This document shows, in pieces, positions 25,137 to 37,359 of a stretch of DNA of 64,000 nt (its first letter is position 1; every line of letters starts with the position of its first letter). The DNA is from Blasia pusilla. Taxonomy: Eukaryota > Marchantiophyta > Marchantiopsida > Blasiales. The notes under the pieces were generated by a model. That model ran no database searches. It worked only from the letters and a program-made list of their open reading frames with translations, and was not told where the DNA came from. The stretch spans positions 12,028,001-12,092,000 of the forward strand of contig CM114275.1 in assembly GCA_050084515.1 (NCBI GenBank). The letters run 5' to 3'. The translations under genes were made by a program, and so were the position numbers.

Positions 25137-25523
25137 GTGCAGCTTGATGCAAGTGACGGGAATGATAGCGAACAAAAGTCTAGTGGCGGGAATGTGCTTC
25201 TTATATTGGGGATATTGATTTCATGTTTGTTTTATGTTTCCTACCAGCTACAGATTGGTGATGAAGTTTCCTTCATTGAGCAAAGAAATACCCGTCATGT
25301 AATTGGTTATGGAGTAGCTACAAGTTTGGCTAGTAGGGATACATTCCATGGGAAGGATATCTTGTATGGTGTAGTACGTGTTTCCTTGAAACGTGCTCTA
25401 GAGCCAGAATTCCAATTATGGCAAGCAAATAAAGAAGACCAACCGGCGCAATATGTTTTAGATGATGCAGTTGGATCATTTGTACTTTGGCCTGAAATCA
25501 ACCTCAAAAAGCAAGTAGATTAA
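25137..25523 (+). pseudogene. DUF8039-like module near the CACTA 3' end
   Basis: The frame includes LQIGDEVSFIEQRNTRHVIG, GVATSLASRDTFHGKDILYG, VVRVSLKRALEPE and VLDDAVGSFVLWPEINL. The closing 'l.dAvGsfV.WP' and the preceding 'VrVsv...' strand are typical of a plant domain (DUF8039) often met in CACTA-encoded proteins. It is the last coding piece before the 3' subterminal repeats. An N-terminal Lys-rich stretch at 25080-25140 in another frame may be its linker. Confidence 0.5.
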
Positions 25524-25920
25524 TGCACGATTTTGTAGGATCAAATTTTTTGGACTAGATTCAATCATATTCTCTCCAATTTATATTAGGGGATGACATG
25601 GCATCCGAACACAACCTAAACATTAGTTTTCTATGGAAACCTAAAAAATGGTTGAGTGTTTTTCATCCATGGTGCAAATTTATCCTCATTTTATCTATGA
25701 TTTTGGCAGGATTCAATTTTTGGACAAAACATGCTATTGCTTCTTCAATAGTGTGGGTTATATCATCCATTCTTACATATAAATTTACCCTTCTTTCACT
25801 GATTTACTTGTGTTGCATCTCCTATCTTTCTTACAATGTTACATACTACTTTGTAATTAAAAAGCTAAAATAGATCATACAACAAGTTTTTATTATAATC
25901 TTTAGGAACTACGCCCCACA
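25524..25920 (+). other. CACTA 3' interior, hydrophobic frame
   Basis: The 91-codon frame at 25598-25873 is rich in Ile, Leu and Phe and would form several membrane-like helices. AT-rich DNA often yields such frames, so I do not treat it as a gene. Confidence 0.3.
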
Positions 25921-26570
25921 ACTAGTCATTTGTAGTAGTCAATAAGTGACTCACGGTCATTAAGATCAAAGTTAAATAATGACTACACATCAATCTCAAT
26001 ACATTTTCTCTTAATTCAAAATTTTTTAAATGACTCAAGGGAGTCATATAATGACTCACTCAATCTCTCCATGTCTATTTTATGACTAGCATTTGAGTCA
26101 TAACATGACATTTAGTCATTTAACAGAAAAATACATGAGTGGGGTGACTCAATGAATAATTACCCGAAATGACTTGAGTTGTACTAATAAGTCATGCTAT
26201 GACTTAATCACAATTCAGGTAATGACTACACAAGTCAATAATTACTAAAATTGAGTCAAGAGTCATAAAAATAGTTTATCGTAATGATAATTTAACGTAT
26301 TGTCCACATCAACAAGTGATGTGGATTTCCATGTAATTAATGTTATGTACAAGTGTTATAAATAATTTGTCGTTTTGACCATGTCACATGTACGATTCAA
26401 ACCAATCATGAGTCATTTCTGCTTGATTAAGCATGAATGAATGATTGTAGTCAAATGAGACATCGTAAAATATGACTTGACTTTTAAGAGTGCTGGAGTC
26501 ACCAGTCGTACTGAGTCATGGTATGCATGATGTGACTATAGCGAGTCATTTTCTCTAGTCATATAAATAC
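25921..26570. repeat. 3' subterminal GAGTCAT/ATGACTC repeat array
   Basis: More than twenty copies of ATGACTC, GAGTCAT, TAGTCATT and AATGACT variants in both orientations, denser than at the 5' end. They stop at the terminal inverted repeat, as expected for CACTA binding arrays. Confidence 0.88.
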
Positions 26571-26585
26571 CCTTTTCTTCTAGTG

Positions 26586-28350
26586 CAACAAGCTCTCTCG
26601 TCGCTCCACGTGTAACCCCACATTTGCCTCCATCTTTGCAGCTCCGCACATCCACTCGGAATCCTCTACATCCCTACCTGCTCCATAAGAGGTTGATGCC
26701 ATTGATCCGGCATCTAGTAATCCCAATGCCATTGCTATGAATTATTGCTGAAGTTATTCAATCTAGGCATCCCTGCTTGCCTCATGATTGGGAGCTCCCT
26801 CAACTCGTTTGGGTGGTGAGCCTCGTCTAGCACCACGAGCATATCCACCACCTCGTCCTTCCATGGGACCCCTAGTTGGTCCTTGTGCTCCATGCCCTCT
26901 AGCTGCACCTAGTCCTCCACGTCTCTCTAGGATCCTCTCAAGTTTCCTATTTGGTTGTAACTTGGGATGCAAGGCAAAGCACCTCTCACGTGTGTGACCA
27001 TAAAGTTGACAGTGGTCACAATGGAAGGATCTGATCATAGGGTTGAAAATACATGGCCACTGCCTTGGCGCATGCAATCTTGTTGATGATGGGCCCCACC
27101 ACATGCCCAACAACTCACTCCTTGATGCTTTTGACCTACATATGATGGCATACGCCTCAGCTGCATGGGCTCTAGCTGACTTCCTTGCTCAATGGGGGGC
27201 GCATTCTACTCTCTAGTTGGATGATGATGCACGTGTTGATTGGTAACTCCCCAAAATGCCTCTCTTGCATAGCTCAAGGCCATTATGCTCTCCTCTACCA
27301 TATTGTACTCAATGCGCTTGGCCAACTCGAAAACATCTCTTCAGGTAGGTGAGGTGTGAAAAAGCAAAGTTGCACCCCTTACCCTTCACCACAACTCATG
27401 CTCTAGTGCTTCATACCATGCTTGGACAACTTGGGCCTCAATCACTCCTTAAGTGATATTAATCAATCATCACAAGCGTGGAAACACCTCGCACAAGCTT
27501 TCTTTGGTCCCTCAATAGAATTAATGGATGTTCTTAAACTTCTCGGTCTGTACTCCTACTAGTTCCTCTTAAGCTCCACAAAGAACTCAACCACAGGGTA
27601 AGTTGAACCTCAAATGAAGTGGATTGAATGATACACTTGCTTTTGAGTGAGTCACCCCTCCTTGGGCCTGGCTAGTACCAGAGGAGGTAGCCTCTCCTAT
27701 TTGGAGATGATGATGAGGAAAATCATCATCTCCAAATGGATCTCTCCACAACACGTAGTGTGGATTGTAGAAAAGCCTCCAAGCCTCAATCTCCACAGAA
27801 AAAATGGCCAAAAATTTGTGGTAGTCATCCATCGCGGGTCCCTCCAAGTGTTGAATCATGCCATTCCATGTTGTAAAGGGGCTGAAATCTCAGGGATTCC
27901 TTGCCCTATCGGAGTTGCATCACCTTTGAAATTCCATAATGAAGTGTGAAACTCGATGGTCCCCACGGCTTGATCCCAAAAACCTACGCTATCCTCTACC
28001 TTGATCATCCATCTCGTACGCCCATGGGTCACAACCACCCAATGTCTTGGGTGAAAAAGGAAGAGAACTCCTTTTCTGAAGTATCTCCTCCATCCAAAGA
28101 TGGCATTCAATGAGGTCGAGCCAATCTTGCACTAAGAGACCCTTTGTACCTCACACCACTCCACGTAAATCCTTTGGTGCTACTCTCGATAGCTCGCCTC
28201 TCAGATTCATCAAAGGGCGTTGTGGTCATACTTGTCCACCTCTCATAGAGTCACTATCACCCTCACGAGTAAACTCTCAATCACTTGTAGCTACAAACGT
28301 GCATCACTTAAACCTACACTCCTCCCCTTTGGGATGTGTATCACACAACA
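26586..28350 (-). pseudogene. gypsy-like gag with two zinc knuckles
   Basis: Minus-strand frames include a gag-like helical part (VVQAWYEALEHELWWRV, then DVFELAKRIEYNMVEE, about 27420-27270). Two zinc knuckles follow. The first is CWACGGAHHQQDC at about 27110-27070, one residue short of the consensus. The second is CDHCQLYGHTRERC at 27025-26984, a perfect C-x2-C-x4-H-x4-C. An Arg/Gly-rich tail (GGLGAARGHGAQG, then EGRGGGYARGARR) follows. The N-terminal frames are 28110-27856 and 27859-27587. Gag knuckles bind the element's RNA. Frameshifts lie between the two knuckles and before them. The protease half of the same element probably lies at 14070-15449, across the CACTA insertion. Confidence 0.7.
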
Positions 28351-29199
28351 AAAAGTAGTATGGTGCAACAATAATCTACCTTGACCTATTCCCTAATCAT
28401 CATAGGGAACAACTTTCACTCTAAGCATCGCACATAGGTCTATGCCCCCTACTCTTATACATCAACGATACTCAACTCAAATCAAACTTTACGAATGACA
28501 CCAAATACTCAAGATCCCTCACAAGTGCATGCTAAGGGCCTAAAGATCATTAATCTGAAACACAACATCAATGTTTCTCCTTAACGACTATAACTCAACC
28601 CCAACTTGGTCGTAGGACCAAACTCTTCCAATGGTTGATCAATCATCCTCCCTGATGTTGAGGCAATTTAATTCTCCTCAATGATGTGCAATTATGAGTA
28701 GTACAATGCTACAACGACGATACCGTACGACTACAATTGTAATGATATGTTACTTGACAACGTGGTGGGGCTCCATGATCAAGATGGTGTAGTGCAACCT
28801 TGAGTGGCACGACACGACAATTGACGACACACTATGGCTATGACGTCATGCCAAAGTACTTGATCTATGTTGAGCAGCTACTAGTCTCTAAGCATCGTAG
28901 AGTAAGAATGAGAACTCAAATCCATCAATCAAAAAAATTACCTTGGATTGTTGGACAGCCAACACACAATTGGTCGCTATGCGATGATAGATGACGAGAA
29001 GGGTACACTGCTCATATTGAAATAAATTTTTGTTTGGGAGACGAAAAACATAACTCTTGACACCACAACCTGAGGAACTTATATTTCACCTTGGAACTCC
29101 AACATGCTACTGGCGGCGGTGTTGATCATCCCGTGGCCCCAAATTCTCTCTCCACAAGTGTCGTATTGTGGCGCTCACTCATTCTCTTATTATAAAATA
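28351..29199. other. retroelement leader, no gene seen
   Basis: Lies between the gag start and the LTR-like repeat of the minus-strand retroelement, where a 5' untranslated leader would be. A tRNA-complementary primer-binding site could not be recognised. Confidence 0.35.
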
Positions 29200-29760
29200 G
29201 ATGAAAAATCTAACACAACACACAAAACGCTCCATGGCTCTCATGCACTCTCTCTCTTGTCAAACCAAATCCACTCTCATGGTGAGAGCAAGGGATTACT
29301 CACAACGCAAGGAGCACCATAACTCCGTTGCCTTGTGCTCAAGAGGTTCAACAAGGAGAGAATGAGCTCTCCAAGCTCACTCTCCTTGAGGTATATCCTA
29401 TCTCCACAAATCCTCCCCGTGGTCCTCCTCAAAGTCTTTCCCAAAGTCCTCCCACCTGTCTTCCTCAAAGTCTTCCCCTTGGTGACTTGTGCAACAAAGG
29501 CTCCTCAAAGTCCTCCCCTTCGTGACTTGCATACCAAAGTAAAAAATTGACCCTAAACCTACAATAGTGGGTCAAGAGCCATCTTCCACAAATATAAATC
29601 CAAAACTCAACTAATTTTAGAACTTACTAAAAGTATCAAGTACCTCATTGGCCTCCAAATGGATCTACACAAAGAGGAAACCTATTATAACAGATTATCC
29701 TACTTCCTAACACGTCATCCATGACCTATTGGACTCTACATCTAGTCTTTACCAAAGCAT
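29200..29760 (-). repeat. LTR-like repeat, copy 1
   Basis: Shares a long diverged similarity with 37360-37830. Common phrases include GTCAAACCAAA, AAGAGGTTCAACAA followed by GAGAGAATGAGCTCTC (29341 and 37478), GCGGGTCAAG/GTGGGTCAAG, and GGCCTCCAAATGGATCTA versus TGGCTCCAAATGAGC. It lies upstream of the minus-strand gag, the right place for that element's 5' LTR. Boundaries are approximate. Confidence 0.55.
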
Positions 29761-31299
29761 TGTACAGGAATTTGTGGCTCCACTACAAAAGATGTGATAA
29801 GGAACATGGAGTTACGGGAAGACAAATTCAAGCTTTGATCTCTTAAGGCCACTTGTTGGATTGGAAGATTGAGTGTATTAATAAGGATGGACTTGCCACA
29901 AGTAGGTACAATGTTGAATTTTATTTGATTTGTAGCTACTAGGCTCTACACTCTATTACCAACCATCACTTGTCACATGACTATTGCATTGTGACTCAAA
30001 AATTCAAAGGGAAGGGTTGGAATTCAAGAAGTAGATAATTTAACCAAGACAGACGGAGCTAGGTTGTTCAATGTTATTTAAGGTGGAATAAGATTGGATC
30101 AACTTTACTCATTAAGCTATAAGATGCACTTACCCTTGAGTATGCTCATGGATTTGACCTTTGTGAAAGCAACATATTTGCTTGAGTGAATGAAGGCAAC
30201 TAAAGATTTTGGTCAGCTACATAAGTTTGAGCCCCTACCCATTGACCTTGATAATTCTCATACCCTTCCACTTCTACTAGACTTTCATGACGTCATAATT
30301 GTTTCCTCAACAACACTGGGAATTAAAAATGTGAGAGCCGTTGACTCTTCTATAAACTAAAATATCTGGATTTTCATACTAGGTAGTCCATATCAAGGTG
30401 GTACTATAACCACTTCCTTTGACCACAATTGTCTCATCACATCACCAAACAAGTGCAAGTGTGCATAAACATAGTTCTTATTAGATTCCTTTTGTACTTA
30501 CTTTCATAACATATTTTGTGGGTTGTAATTTTCTTAATTTTAGATCTAGCAGCCTACATTCTTCATACATTGTTCAAAGTAATGTTTCAATTTTCCATAT
30601 ATATTTTGATATTACAAATACAAATTCCAAGCAAGTATAATCTTTGTCAAATTTTCTTTTGTGCAAGACAAACACATTTTACAACATCATTAACATCCAC
30701 ACTCTCACATAAGTTTTGGTCACCGTAGTCCATTTAGTGGTTACTTCAAATATTGACCAACATGCTACCTTTAATGTCAATTTTGATCCTAGAGTTTAGT
30801 ATTTACTACTGAATGACTCTAGGAGAAAATCCACTTATATGGTATTTTGTAATTCCATCATATGCATAAACTATAAAAAAACTTATACTGTTCTTGTAAG
30901 AAACCAATTTTTTTTTTTACTTCTACATGAAAATTCAATACTTCTTTACCTTATAATTTACACATTTATATTTCTTGCATTCAACTGTGTAGCTTAATTA
31001 AGAATTCTTGTGTGGCCTATCTAATTGTCAGAACTCTCAACTCAAAACATATAAACCAACATTGTTGGTTTATATGTTTTGTCTATGGTATTTTACTTGT
31101 AATTGAGTAAGTTGGTATAAATGATTTTGAAGCTTCTATATTTATACTCTGAAATTATTCCAATTTCATATTTGTGACAGATTCAAGGTTTTCTTAGATG
31201 CTATAAATTGTGACTATATTCTATATGCATTTACAATTTAGTTCAAATTATCACTCAATGTTTGATTTGTTGCTTAGAAAATAGAATCTTACCTAAACA
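29761..31299. other. AT-rich region, no gene seen
   Basis: Short frames only. A 39-bp palindrome lies at 31043-31081. A phrase near 30115-30170 (LEYAHGFDLCESN) looks like decayed protein-coding DNA but could not be assigned. Confidence 0.4.
31043..31081. repeat. 39-bp perfect palindrome (19-bp arms, 1-nt centre)
   Basis: CAAAACATATAAACCAACA, centre T at 31062, then the exact reverse complement. It has the same one-base-centre geometry as the palindrome at 13382 but an unrelated sequence. It lies about 220 bp upstream of the LINE remnant. Confidence 0.95.
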
Positions 31300-34020
31300 T
31301 TGGAATTTCTGCAATTCACTTTGAAAGTTCTTAAAGAAACCTCTCATTTTCCCAACTCTCATTCCAATACGTGTTTCTCCTCTACCGGCGCTAGCAGCAT
31401 CGATTATCTTCTGTCCTCGCTCGTTAATAGCTCTCTTATCTCTACATTTGATATTCTAGAACCTCAGCCTGAATCGGATCACACACCTCTTTTGTTTACT
31501 CTCTCACTGTCAAAGGCAATTCCTCTCTCGACATGTCAATCTGTTTTAGCTTCTCAAAGTTTTGCTTAGATCCTAGTTAAAAAGATCTTTATATGCTACA
31601 TTTACAAGAACTCTTGACTCGCATTGTATGGAGCCCAGATCCACACACACAGTAAGTTTGCAACTAACCAAATTGCTCAAAAATACTGCATCTAAGTTAT
31701 TTTCGCGGCACAAGGACAGAAGGGCTAGGAGGCTGCATTGTAATGGGTGGTTTGACTCTGAATGCAAGCAAGCAAGGACAATATCAGTAGATAAATCTTT
31801 GGATATCCAAAATCGGCTTATTATGACGAGCCTTTACAAATACTTGATAAAATCTAAGAAAGAAGCTTTCTTGCGGCGGAAGCAAGAGTCCTTCACAAGT
31901 GAGCTGCATGAGGATCCCAAATAATTTTGGAGGCGGTTAGTGGTACGGTCTTCAAAACATACTCTTGATCCCAAGTCTTTGATATGTTTTACCGAAAAGC
32001 TTTATTTCTTCCCCAATACTACATCTATGCCATGTTGCGAAGGAATATCTGGTTTATTCTCTGAAGCAGAGGTGATGACTCAACTAAGACGATTAGCAAA
32101 TGGTAAATGTGAGGATTTGGATGGTTTTTTTATTGAACTTTTCAAGTGGGGAGGAGATTCTATTGGACCGATCCTCACCAAAGTATCGGGTGATGCTGTT
32201 ATCTATGGTTTTCCTTCAACTTGGTCGCTACGGAAGATTGTTCCTATTCACAAATGAGGAAGGAAGGACTTGGTGACAAACTATCGTACTATCATGGTGG
32301 GTAGTGTTTTTGCCAAACTATTTGGGAAATTGATGGAGTCAAAGTTGAGCGCATCGACAGAGTCTTTCCAAAAGAGAGCATGGGTCCAAGCTGGTTTTCA
32401 CCCAACATACAACACCATCGACCATATCTTGGCCTTGCGTATTTTATGGGAGAAATCTAAGGGCAATGGGAAAACTTTATTTTGCGATTTCATCGATTTC
32501 AAGAAAGCTTTTAATACTGTATCTCGTAAGCTCTTATGGGAAAGGCTGCAAGCCATTGGAGTACCACCAAATCTCCTAGCAACCGTGGCCATCTTATACC
32601 ATTTTGTTCGGGCCAAGATCAAAGGTTCACAAACTTAAGAGATCCTGAGTACCATCGGAGTCATTCAAGGTTACCTTCTCTCCCCTACTCTATTTGGAGT
32701 TTTCATAGATGATATCGAAAAGTGGTTGGAGGAATGTGATAGTGAAGGTGTCAAGCTTGGGGACTTTGTCATCAAAGCTCTATTGTATGCAGATGATATC
32801 ATATTACTAGCACGTGATGGCATTAGTTTAAAAAAGCACCTCGACACTTTGGTAAGGTTATGTACCTAGAATTAGATGGAGGTTAATATGGAGAAGTCTA
32901 AAGTCATTATAGTGGGTACTAGATCCAAGTTCTCATTATTTTACAAAGGTCTACAATTAGAACAAGTGAAGTGTTACAAATATCTAGGCATTGATTTCTC
33001 TCATGACTATGGTTGGGCATTTTGCGTGCAAAAGAGAGTAGAAGTCGGTTACAAAGCTCTATATTCATTTTTAAATCGGTGTAGAAGAGTTCATCTTGTG
33101 TCTTGGGGCCTTAGGAAGTTTTTATTTAGGAGCTTAGTGATGCCGGTGGTCTTATATGGGACCCAAGTTTGGAGTCCTAGTTGTAAGAAGATAGGTTGGG
33201 AGCGCGTGGAGAGTGTGCAAAAGATCTTTCTACTAGAAGAATTGGGTGTAAGAAACCAAACTCCTTATGCTATTCTTCTTGCGGAAACAAGTTATCTTCC
33301 TCTAGAGGGTGAAGCTCTTTACTTGACCATCACTTATATCGCAAGGGTGAGATCTCTTGATGTTTCTCGCCTATCTCATCAAGCTTTTCAAGCCATACGT
33401 TCTATAGGGTGGATGGCCGATGTGGTGACTTGGTCTTCATAGTGGAATATGGCGGAACGCGATTGGGACTTGAAACCAATGACACTCTGCGAGCATGTAC
33501 AGAAGCAATTTCTCAACATTATTTGGAGTAGCCCGGGCACAAAAATGGAGTTTTATTAACTTCATGTTAATCCTATGCTTGTATATTGTGAACAAGGATA
33601 CCTACTTGCAAGGATCTCCACGTTCTTATATCATATTATCGCACGACATAGAACTGGGTCTCATAGGCTAGGAATTGAGGAAGGACAATGATTTAATATT
33701 GATAGGAGTGAATGGATTTTTAGGTTATGTGACGGAGAAAATATTGAGGATGAAGAGCATGTGTTTGTTACATGTCCAAGGTATGAAGAGATTAGACTAG
33801 CTCATAAAATAGATGTGGAGAATTTCTATTCTTTACTACATCTAGTGCCTTATGATTTATGTTGTTATATTAGGGATGTCATTATTTATCGCTCAAGTGC
33901 TCTTGGTAGTAGATAGGAGAAGGTCTTTAGGATCTTTTTCGGGATCAGTGAATGAAAAACTTGTAATGTGTTTTTCAGCCTTTTGACCCTTTGGGTCCCA
34001 CGGGCTTGATCTATTTACCA
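31290..34020 (+). mobile_element. LINE retrotransposon remnant (endonuclease, RT, zinc finger)
   Basis: The endonuclease tail at 31380-31500 reads SSTGASSIDYLLSSLV, then EPQPESDHTPLLFTLSLS, with the catalytic S-D-H. The RT at 31940-32866 has GKCEDLDGFFIELFKW, WSLRKIVPIHK, DLVTNYRTIMVGSVFAKLFG, AWVQAGFHP, KTLFCDFIDFKKAFNTVSR, GVIQGYLLSPTLFGVFIDD and the catalytic LLYADDIILLA at about 32778-32810. The thumb and RNase-like tail at 32876-33442 include YKYLGIDFSHDYGW and VMPVVLYGTQVWSPS. A terminal zinc-finger frame has EDEEHVFVTCPRYEEIRLAH near 33745-33805. Stops at 32255, 32636 and 32867 split the main frame. The order is that of plant LINEs (L1/RTE type undecided). The end is near 34020, where a TTTACCATTTACCA phrase occurs. 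No clear poly(A) tail or target duplication was found. Confidence 0.88.
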
Positions 34021-35714
34021 TTTACCATATACTTTACATTAGTCTATGTATTCTGATTTAATTGAGTTCTTAATTGCATGTTACAATTCCTTTGACATAG
34101 ATGTTCCAACATATATAATGCAATTTGGATTAGTCTTTCAATTTTTTTTTAATTCTGTCCTTAGTTATCATTGCTTAGAATTTCTCTTACACATAAAGTA
34201 GTGTGAGCTCGTGCGATGCACACATGTGCTCAAATTACCTCCCATAATTAACTCTCCAAATTCTCAAGTTCCATTCTAAATTAATTTTGAGAGATCCCAT
34301 TGGTTTAGAAGATGAATGATCGTATTGGCCGAGAGTGCCAAATGTCAAGAGGAGAGAAGTTTGCAAAATGAAGGGGCACTCTCTAATGATAATATAGACT
34401 AGAATATGTACATGTAGGTTGCATTAGTGTCTATCTCCTTATTTCATGCAGTTTCGGCCTATCTCTTAAGTTTTTTCTTACCCATTGTTGCAATATGTAC
34501 AATGTAGGTTGCAATAATCTATATTTTATGGTTTCATTCAGTTCTCGACTGTTACTTCACACTTTCTCTCACATTTACTTCTCTTAAAATTTTTTTTGTA
34601 GATCAAACCTTAAGACGACGTTAACCATGTTGACATCCAAGGTTCTATCATTCTACTTTGCATACAAATAAAACCTAGGGTGTGAGTGTCAAAATCAACT
34701 TGGACAATGGTCAACATTCGCAATCACATCACACCTCAAGGCGGCCTTCAATTCCACTCAATGTTTACCATAACATATCTATAGCACTCAATGAAGTTGA
34801 GGAGAAATCCTCTCAATTTTATTTGTAGAAGTATGAGTTTTCAGGGACATGTTAGACCTAGCATGTGATGACAATCATACTCACTCACTTAAACTTTGAG
34901 ATGTCAAGCAGGAGCTATGTTAACCATAGATTAATTTGTCGAGTTTTCTAAAGATATGACACATTTGCTACATGATGATCCTAAACTTAGTCTACAATTA
35001 CCAATAATTTAGTCCATACTACATTGGTGAGCATGGAGTTGTCAGTTCATCATGATCACTAGTCGTACACACTAAACATATGTAGTGCCAGCTTTTCAAG
35101 ACTCTATATTTGTAAGAGTGTTGTTCATGAAAAAGTTAATACTTTTATGAAGGCGCTCATGACCAAAACAATCAATATATGAAGCCAACGATGTAGGATT
35201 TTATATTCATGATACGTTTGTTGGGTTGAATGATGAATGAGAGATTCACCATTCAACGAATAAATAATGTGAATAACTATTGCAAATAATCAATATTTAT
35301 TCATAAATGGATATTTGTGCTCGTGTTTACAAAGTACTCTTAAGAAAATTACCTTCACTTGATAGCATTAAAGTCAAGGAGTCCCTACACGATACTTTCA
35401 AATAAGTTATGACTTCTTTCACAATATACATTGGCTATACTTTGATTGGAAGCAATCATGTTAAGTCGACTCCAATTTACAACTAAATACATTTTGCACT
35501 AATTTTGTTCTCACATACATGTTTTCATATATCTACATTAGAATGACTATAAACACATTAAGAAAAATATCAACATGGTACTAATTTATCCTCGAGGTGG
35601 CGTGTTGGTAAGGGGCAGGAAGTGAAAATCTTTCGGGGAGGGGAAATAGCATTGTTAAAAGAAGTGGTGAGATTATTGAGTAGTGGAGAATTAATGGAGA
35701 GGAAGAATGGGGTG
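34021..35714. other. AT-rich region, no gene seen
   Basis: No frame above background, no recognised domain and no clear repeat ends. Confidence 0.5.
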
Positions 35715-35862
35715 TTTTAGAACATCCACAATACTCTTTAAGAGATGTGATCCTAGCATGATATTTCTATTTTGATAATTATTATATTTTGGTAATTAAA
35801 AAGACTGGCTTTTGCTTGTACCACATGTGAACTAGTCTCTATAAATATCCAACTTTAACTTT
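35715..35862. repeat. 148-bp dispersed repeat, copy 1
   Basis: Nearly identical to 48243-48390; about five differences can be seen by eye. It starts TTTTAGAACATCCACA and ends CTATAAATATCCAACTTTAA(C)TTT, which includes a TATA-box-like CTATAAATA. The similarity ends sharply on both sides. It is non-coding, perhaps a MITE or LTR piece. Confidence 0.92.
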
Positions 35863-36622
35863 GGAGAGCGATATCTCCAAAGCCCAGAGCACTGATTGCT
35901 CCGGGCTTAGGGGCTCCCACTAATTGGGAACCCCAAAGCGCCCTAACCTACCCGTTCTCTCCTAATCCACCCGCAAATCCCTAACTAATTTCTATCCCCA
36001 GATTACCCCGACATGCCTTCTCCACCCCAGTCAGTGGACTTTTCCCCGGGATACTACCGGACCAGAACGCCACGGAAATCTGTCGAGACATCCCCATGGC
36101 ATGGGGATGTTCATGAAACTTACATGGTGACCATACCATGTATGTGATCCCCATGGTAACCCATGAGGCCACGTGAGGAACATCGCTCCCATGAGGCCCC
36201 AAAATGATGCAAATGACTTCTTATGGGTGTAAAGCAAGAACTTACGAACTTTGTGTACCCTGTCCAACCATTGGAAATGTATGTTGTAGATCCGTGTAAG
36301 CAACCAATGATGACCCCCGGATGGAAGTTGAGTACGATACGACGGCGGAAAATCAGTGTTCGTGGAATGGCTTCTGGCATCGTCGGATGACCTCATTTTT
36401 TCCAGAACCCTAAACCCATTTGTGTACGTTTTTTTTGGGATTACTGGTGGAATGGTTTTTCGGCGATGGGAAGGGTCCAAGGTCCAAGGAAGGAATGGAT
36501 TCCCTCGCACATTGCACCTTCTTCCGTGAATGGCCTTCGTTCTCTGCAACGTTACGGCAAGGGTTGGTTGTTTCATCCATTTATGAGTAGACAACTCCAA
36601 CTACACACCGGGGGGGGGGGGG
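35863..36622. other. unclassified region with small hairpin and G13 run
   Basis: A hairpin ACATCCCCAT-GGC-ATGGGGATGT is at 36088-36110. A run of 13 G lies at 36610-36622. A 189-codon minus-strand frame (36600-36031) has no recognisable motif and overlaps the hairpin, so it is not called. Confidence 0.4.
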
Positions 36623-36995
36623 CTGGAATATTGGGCTCCAAGAATTGCTGCATTTGTTGTCAAATGTCGCTCGGTATCCTGTTTGCAAAGGTGAGTCCAG
36701 TTGTTTGGACTCTTTTTTCTTCAAATGCCTTCTATCACACATTGCGGTGATGCACTCTAGAATATGTTCATGAGATGTGTCATCGGATATTGTAGGTCAC
36801 TGCTCAACCTCGTTGAAGGCCTTGTTGACGCTGCGAAGAAAGGACCCAATTTTGTGAAGGCGAAGGGTATGAGATGCCAGGTAAGTATGTTCATTCCTTC
36901 TCCGAATGCGGAACTCACAAACGCTTGCGAAATTGTAGGGGGAGCTGTGTAAGGCGGCAATGCGTATACTCTCCACTTTGAAGAAGAGATATTGA
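36623..36995 (+). CDS. possible 3' exons of an unrecognised spliced gene
   Basis: Three candidate exons join in phase. One ends at 36690 (LEYWAPRIAAFVVKCRSVSC; donor AAAG|GTGAGT). The second is 36796-36880 (SLLNLVEGLVDAAKKGPNFV, then KAKGMRCQ; donor CAG|GTAAGT). The third is 36939-36995 (GELCKAAMRILSTLKKRY, then TGA). The good splice sites, matched phase and helical, basic composition speak for a real gene end. The 58-nt second intron is very short for a plant, and the upstream exon abuts a G13 run, so its frame is unsure. I know no family with this sequence. It could also be a captured gene fragment. Confidence 0.3.
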
Positions 36996-37359
36996 TCCTA
37001 AACTTACGACTCCCAGTAGGAGCATCCTCCAAATATGCGTCAAGATTTTGGTGTGATGAGAATGAAGAACCCCATAGCGGAGCGATCAAAATCTGGCCGC
37101 GTAATTTGCATCTTAACTCCGGAGCGATTGTCAAATCGCAAAACAGAGTAACAACGAGCCCCGTCCGTTGAAAGCCGTGGAGATTTATGAATAAGGAAAT
37201 CTCGGAGAAGTTGTCGTACGCACACACATCACTACACAACATACATCGCTGTCATCGAACACACATACAAATACACACGATCCCATGCTTACTCATGGCA
37301 TCCATACACAGAGGCGAGAAGTACCAAAATATCTCCAATAAAATAAGATCCAATCTCTC
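36996..37359. other. intergenic, no gene seen
   Basis: The 161-codon minus-strand frame that spans it is mostly the mirror of the plus-strand candidate exons and is not supported. Confidence 0.4.

Noticed and set aside
36031-36600. 189-codon minus-strand frame
   Set aside because: No motif and contains a hairpin; likely chance opening.
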